A stretch of DNA of 7,864 nt from Gemmatimonadota bacterium. Its GTDB lineage: Bacteria > JAAXHH01. The DNA lies in NCBI GenBank assembly GCA_026713285.1, contig JAPOOT010000020.1, positions 1 through 7,864 of the forward strand, given 5' to 3'. Under the pieces are notes generated by a model, which saw nothing but the letters and a program-made list of their open reading frames with translations, was not told the DNA's origin and searched no databases. The translations under genes and the position numbers were made by a program. This document shows positions 5,652 to 7,864 of the stretch, piece by piece; within the stretch, counting starts at the first letter, position 1, and each line of letters starts with the position of its first letter.

Positions 5652-7595
5652 TCAGTCGATATAAAACTGCTCGGGGAAACTCGTCGCGGGACCAGCGATG
5701 GCCCAGGGGCCGAGTATTCCGCTGTCGGGTACGTTGTGGAAGTTGTTCTTCACGATGACGGGCTTGGGCGTACGGGCTACCGTGCCCAGATGAAAGGGTC
5801 CGTATTCGATGTGGATCCGCACGGCGTCCTGTACCAGCCGATGACGGGCGTCCAGGTCCTTCTCCTGCTTGATCCGGTCGTAGATATCGAGCAATTCGAC
5901 CATGACGCCCGTGGGCGCCTCGCCCTTTTCGCCGCCCGTTTCGTACCACTTGCCCACCTTGGGATGCCAGTATTTCCCAGACGTTGGAAACACCCAGTCG
6001 GGGTAGGTGAACAGGTCCATTTCCGCCTCGCCGTGGAGATGGGCGGTGAATTCGCCGAGGTCGCGCCGCAGTTTCAACTCGGCGCCGGGTGGCGTATAGA
6101 CCAGGACGTCCAGTCCCAGTTCCCGCCAGCCCTCGGCCACAATCAAGGCGACGTCATTCTCGTGGGCGATGTGCGCCGCCGCCGGCGCGTCCAGCACGAG
6201 GGTCAGCCGACGGCCGTCGGGACGAAGCCTGTACCCGTCGGCGTCGCGGCGGGTAAGCCCCATCTCGTCGAGCAGCCTGTTCGCCATTTCCAGATCGAAG
6301 TCCGCGTCGGTGGTCTTCCACAGGTCGAAGAGGCGTGCGCCCTCCATGTCCAGGAAATGCCAGCCTTCCTCGCTCACGGTGGCGCCCTGGGGCTCCACCA
6401 GGCCCTTGAAGGCGACGGCGTTGCATTTCTCGCGGTCGATGGCCGCTGCGAGGGCCTTCCGGAATCGCTGGTCTCGTATCAGGCCGCGGAGGACCGGGTC
6501 GTTGTCCGACCAGTTGAGGTTGATCGCGGGATCCGCGCCGGACGCGCTCTCCCACAATTTTACGCGGTATCCGCCCTTTTCCCGGCTTTCCATGAAGAGC
6601 GAGAAGTCCCGCAGGTCGAGATCGCGGAACTGGCAGTCCACTTCTCCGGCCAGCACCCGCAGGACCCGGATCTGAGATTCAGGGACCAGGGTCGTGACCA
6701 CCCGGTCGATATAAGGCAACTGGCGACCGTCGTCATCGACGACGTAGTAGTAGGGGTTGCGTTCCAGTATCACCCGGAAGCCGCCCTTCTCGATGCGGGA
6801 GATCGTCCACGGCCACAGGGAAGGCTTTTCCGGATTGCGCTGGGGCAGTCTGTGCTTCTCGTATAACACGAAATCGTCTATCCCGGCGTTGTGGTCCGGA
6901 TGGAACTGCTTCATGTAGTGTTCCGGCACGTTATACTCTTCGCTCCACCAGAAGCCGGTCGCCAGCCACAGGGGCACGAGCCAGTTGGGCCCGGCGAATT
7001 TCATGACGATGGTGTAGTCGTCCGGTGTTTCCACCTCCATGGGCTTGCCGTCCACGAGACACCACACGGGCGGCGGGTACCGGTGTCGGTCGTCGAGACA
7101 CAGGTCGTACCACGCGCGGAAGGAAGCCGAGGTATAGGGATGGCCGTCGGACCACCGCACGCCCTCACGCAGTTTGAGGGTCAGCGCCGTGCCGTCCTCG
7201 TTAAACGTCCACGATTCCGCCAGGCCGGGCTCGAGGCCCGTGGTCATCCGGTTCCAACGGATCAGCGGGGCGTATCCGGCGATCATCTTCCAGGTGCCCA
7301 GGTCGGTGTTGTTGTGCAATTGACGCCAGGTCCCGCCGTATACACCGGGACCATCGTACCCTTCATAATCGTTCTTGGCCACGAGCGGGTTGGGGGGGAT
7401 CCGTTCGTGAAGGGGCGGCAGGCTGCCCTCAGCTACCCGGGCGGCCAGTTGGGGCGCTTCCAGCGACGTACGGGCCGATGCGTCGGAAACCGGTACGTCC
7501 GATGCGGGGCCGCCGCCATTGCCGGCACAGGCCAGCAGCCCGGGCAGGGCGATAAGAGGCAGGTATTTCAGTATCTCTCTCGTTGTTCGTTTCAT
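5652..7595 (-). CDS. ABC transporter substrate-binding lipoprotein, family 5 (SBP_bac_5)
   Basis: Extracytoplasmic binding protein that delivers substrate to the two permeases, 647 residues. The signal peptide ends in LLAC (Cys23), a lipobox, followed by a Gly/Ser/Ala-rich linker. The family 5 signature region is clear: PGLAESWTFNEDGTALTLKLREGVRWSDG in sequence from residue 123. FRKALAAAIDREK (378-390) and the LLDEMGL helix (441-447) also fit. The ATG at 7595 is chosen over 7610 because GGAG lies 6 nt before it, whereas 7610 has no ribosome site; the signal peptide is intact either way. It is about 100 residues longer than DppA or OppA and has the HYMKQFHP segment (227-233) that I associate with the larger family members, some of which bind oligosaccharides. 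Peptide binding therefore should not be assumed. It lies 31 bp after the ATPase gene. Confidence 0.95.
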   Translation of the reverse strand: MKRTTREILKYLPLIALPGLLACAGNGGGPASDVPVSDASARTSLEAPQLAARVAEGSLPPLHERIPPNPLVAKNDYEGYDGPGVYGGTWRQLHNNTDLGTWKMIAGYAPLIRWNRMTTGLEPGLAESWTFNEDGTALTLKLREGVRWSDGHPYTSASFRAWYDLCLDDRHRYPPPVWCLVDGKPMEVETPDDYTIVMKFAGPNWLVPLWLATGFWWSEEYNVPEHYMKQFHPDHNAGIDDFVLYEKHRLPQRNPEKPSLWPWTISRIEKGGFRVILERNPYYYVVDDDGRQLPYIDRVVTTLVPESQIRVLRVLAGEVDCQFRDLDLRDFSLFMESREKGGYRVKLWESASGADPAINLNWSDNDPVLRGLIRDQRFRKALAAAIDREKCNAVAFKGLVEPQGATVSEEGWHFLDMEGARLFDLWKTTDADFDLEMANRLLDEMGLTRRDADGYRLRPDGRRLTLVLDAPAAAHIAHENDVALIVAEGWRELGLDVLVYTPPGAELKLRRDLGEFTAHLHGEAEMDLFTYPDWVFPTSGKYWHPKVGKWYETGGEKGEAPTGVMVELLDIYDRIKQEKDLDARHRLVQDAVRIHIEYGPFHLGTVARTPKPVIVKNNFHNVPDSGILGPWAIAGPATSFPEQFYID

Positions 7596-7626
7596 CCGTG
7601 ACTCCAGCATGCGAATGTCTGGCCGG

Positions 7627-7864
7627 TCAAATGCCCTGGAGGGACAGCGTGTCGCTGTAATGGCACGCCGCTTCGACGCCTCCGGGGTATGTCTTCAGCG
7701 GGGGATCGGACTCACGGCACAGGTCGGTTGCGTATCGACACCTCGGATGGAAATAGCACCCTTTCGGCGGCGATGCGGGATCGGGCACGTCGCCGGGCAG
7801 GGCGATGCGCTTCCGTTTCTTCTGCACCGCGGGATCGGCCACCGGCACGGCGGAGATCAGCGCC
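7627..7864 (-). CDS. C-terminal end of a dipeptide/oligopeptide ABC transporter ATPase (5' part outside window)
   Basis: The frame runs off the right edge, leaving the last 78 residues. They begin ALISAVPVADP, matching the ALLSAVPxPDP segment that follows the nucleotide-binding domain in DppD/DppF and OppD/OppF. The oligopeptide-transporter C-terminal region follows: LPGDVPDPASPPKGCYFHPR, then CRYATDLC and a late ACHY. The Walker and signature motifs are outside the window, so catalytic integrity cannot be judged, nor whether it is the D- or F-type subunit. It lies 31 bp before the binding-protein gene on the same strand and is probably in the same operon. The GTG at 7848 is internal and is not the start. 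Confidence 0.9.
   Translation of the reverse strand, partial: ALISAVPVADPAVQKKRKRIALPGDVPDPASPPKGCYFHPRCRYATDLCRESDPPLKTYPGGVEAACHYSDTLSLQGI

Noticed and set aside
5736..6866. Long + strand ORF opposite the binding-protein gene
   Set aside because: Antisense shadow of a well-supported family 5 binding protein; no recognisable domain of its own.
6891..7601. Second long + strand ORF opposite the start of the binding-protein gene
   Set aside because: Same reason: codon-pattern shadow in GC-rich DNA, with no domain or ribosome site noted.

Overview
The window is GC-rich, densely coding DNA from a bacterium. It looks like an uncultured environmental lineage with large secreted LRR proteins and many dipeptide-type ABC transporters, such as Gemmatimonadota or Latescibacterota relatives. 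That placement is an inference from protein style only, because there is no rRNA or marker gene here. No tRNA, rRNA, CRISPR array, insertion sequence or integrase was seen.

Left part (1-3315, + strand): the 3' portion of one very large gene. Its start lies outside the window. The product has at least three plant-type (LxGxIP) leucine-rich-repeat modules, each closed by a cysteine/tryptophan cap. These are followed by a zinc metalloprotease domain of the metzincin type and a C-terminal beta-rich tail. It is probably exported and may act on protein substrates or surfaces recognised by the LRRs.

Right part (7864-3401, - strand): the end of a dipeptide/oligopeptide-family ABC import operon, converging on the LRR gene with only 85 bp between stop codons. 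In transcription order it holds the C-terminal end of an ATPase, a lipoprotein substrate-binding protein, a DppB/OppB-type permease and a DppC/OppC-type permease. The binding protein would capture the substrate outside the membrane, the two permeases form the channel, and the ATPase (with any partner upstream, out of view) drives uptake. The substrate cannot be read from the sequence.

The most unusual spot is the 123 bp between the two permease genes. It carries nine copies of a 9-bp repeat, each holding a Shine-Dalgarno-like GGAG or a close variant on the mRNA strand. The same stretch is an uninterrupted small ORF of 44 codons. Its ATG overlaps the end of the first permease, it has a GAGG motif 7 nt upstream, and its stop codon overlaps the start of the second permease as ATGA. 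It may be a repeat-built coupling peptide, or a repeat array that happens to stay open.
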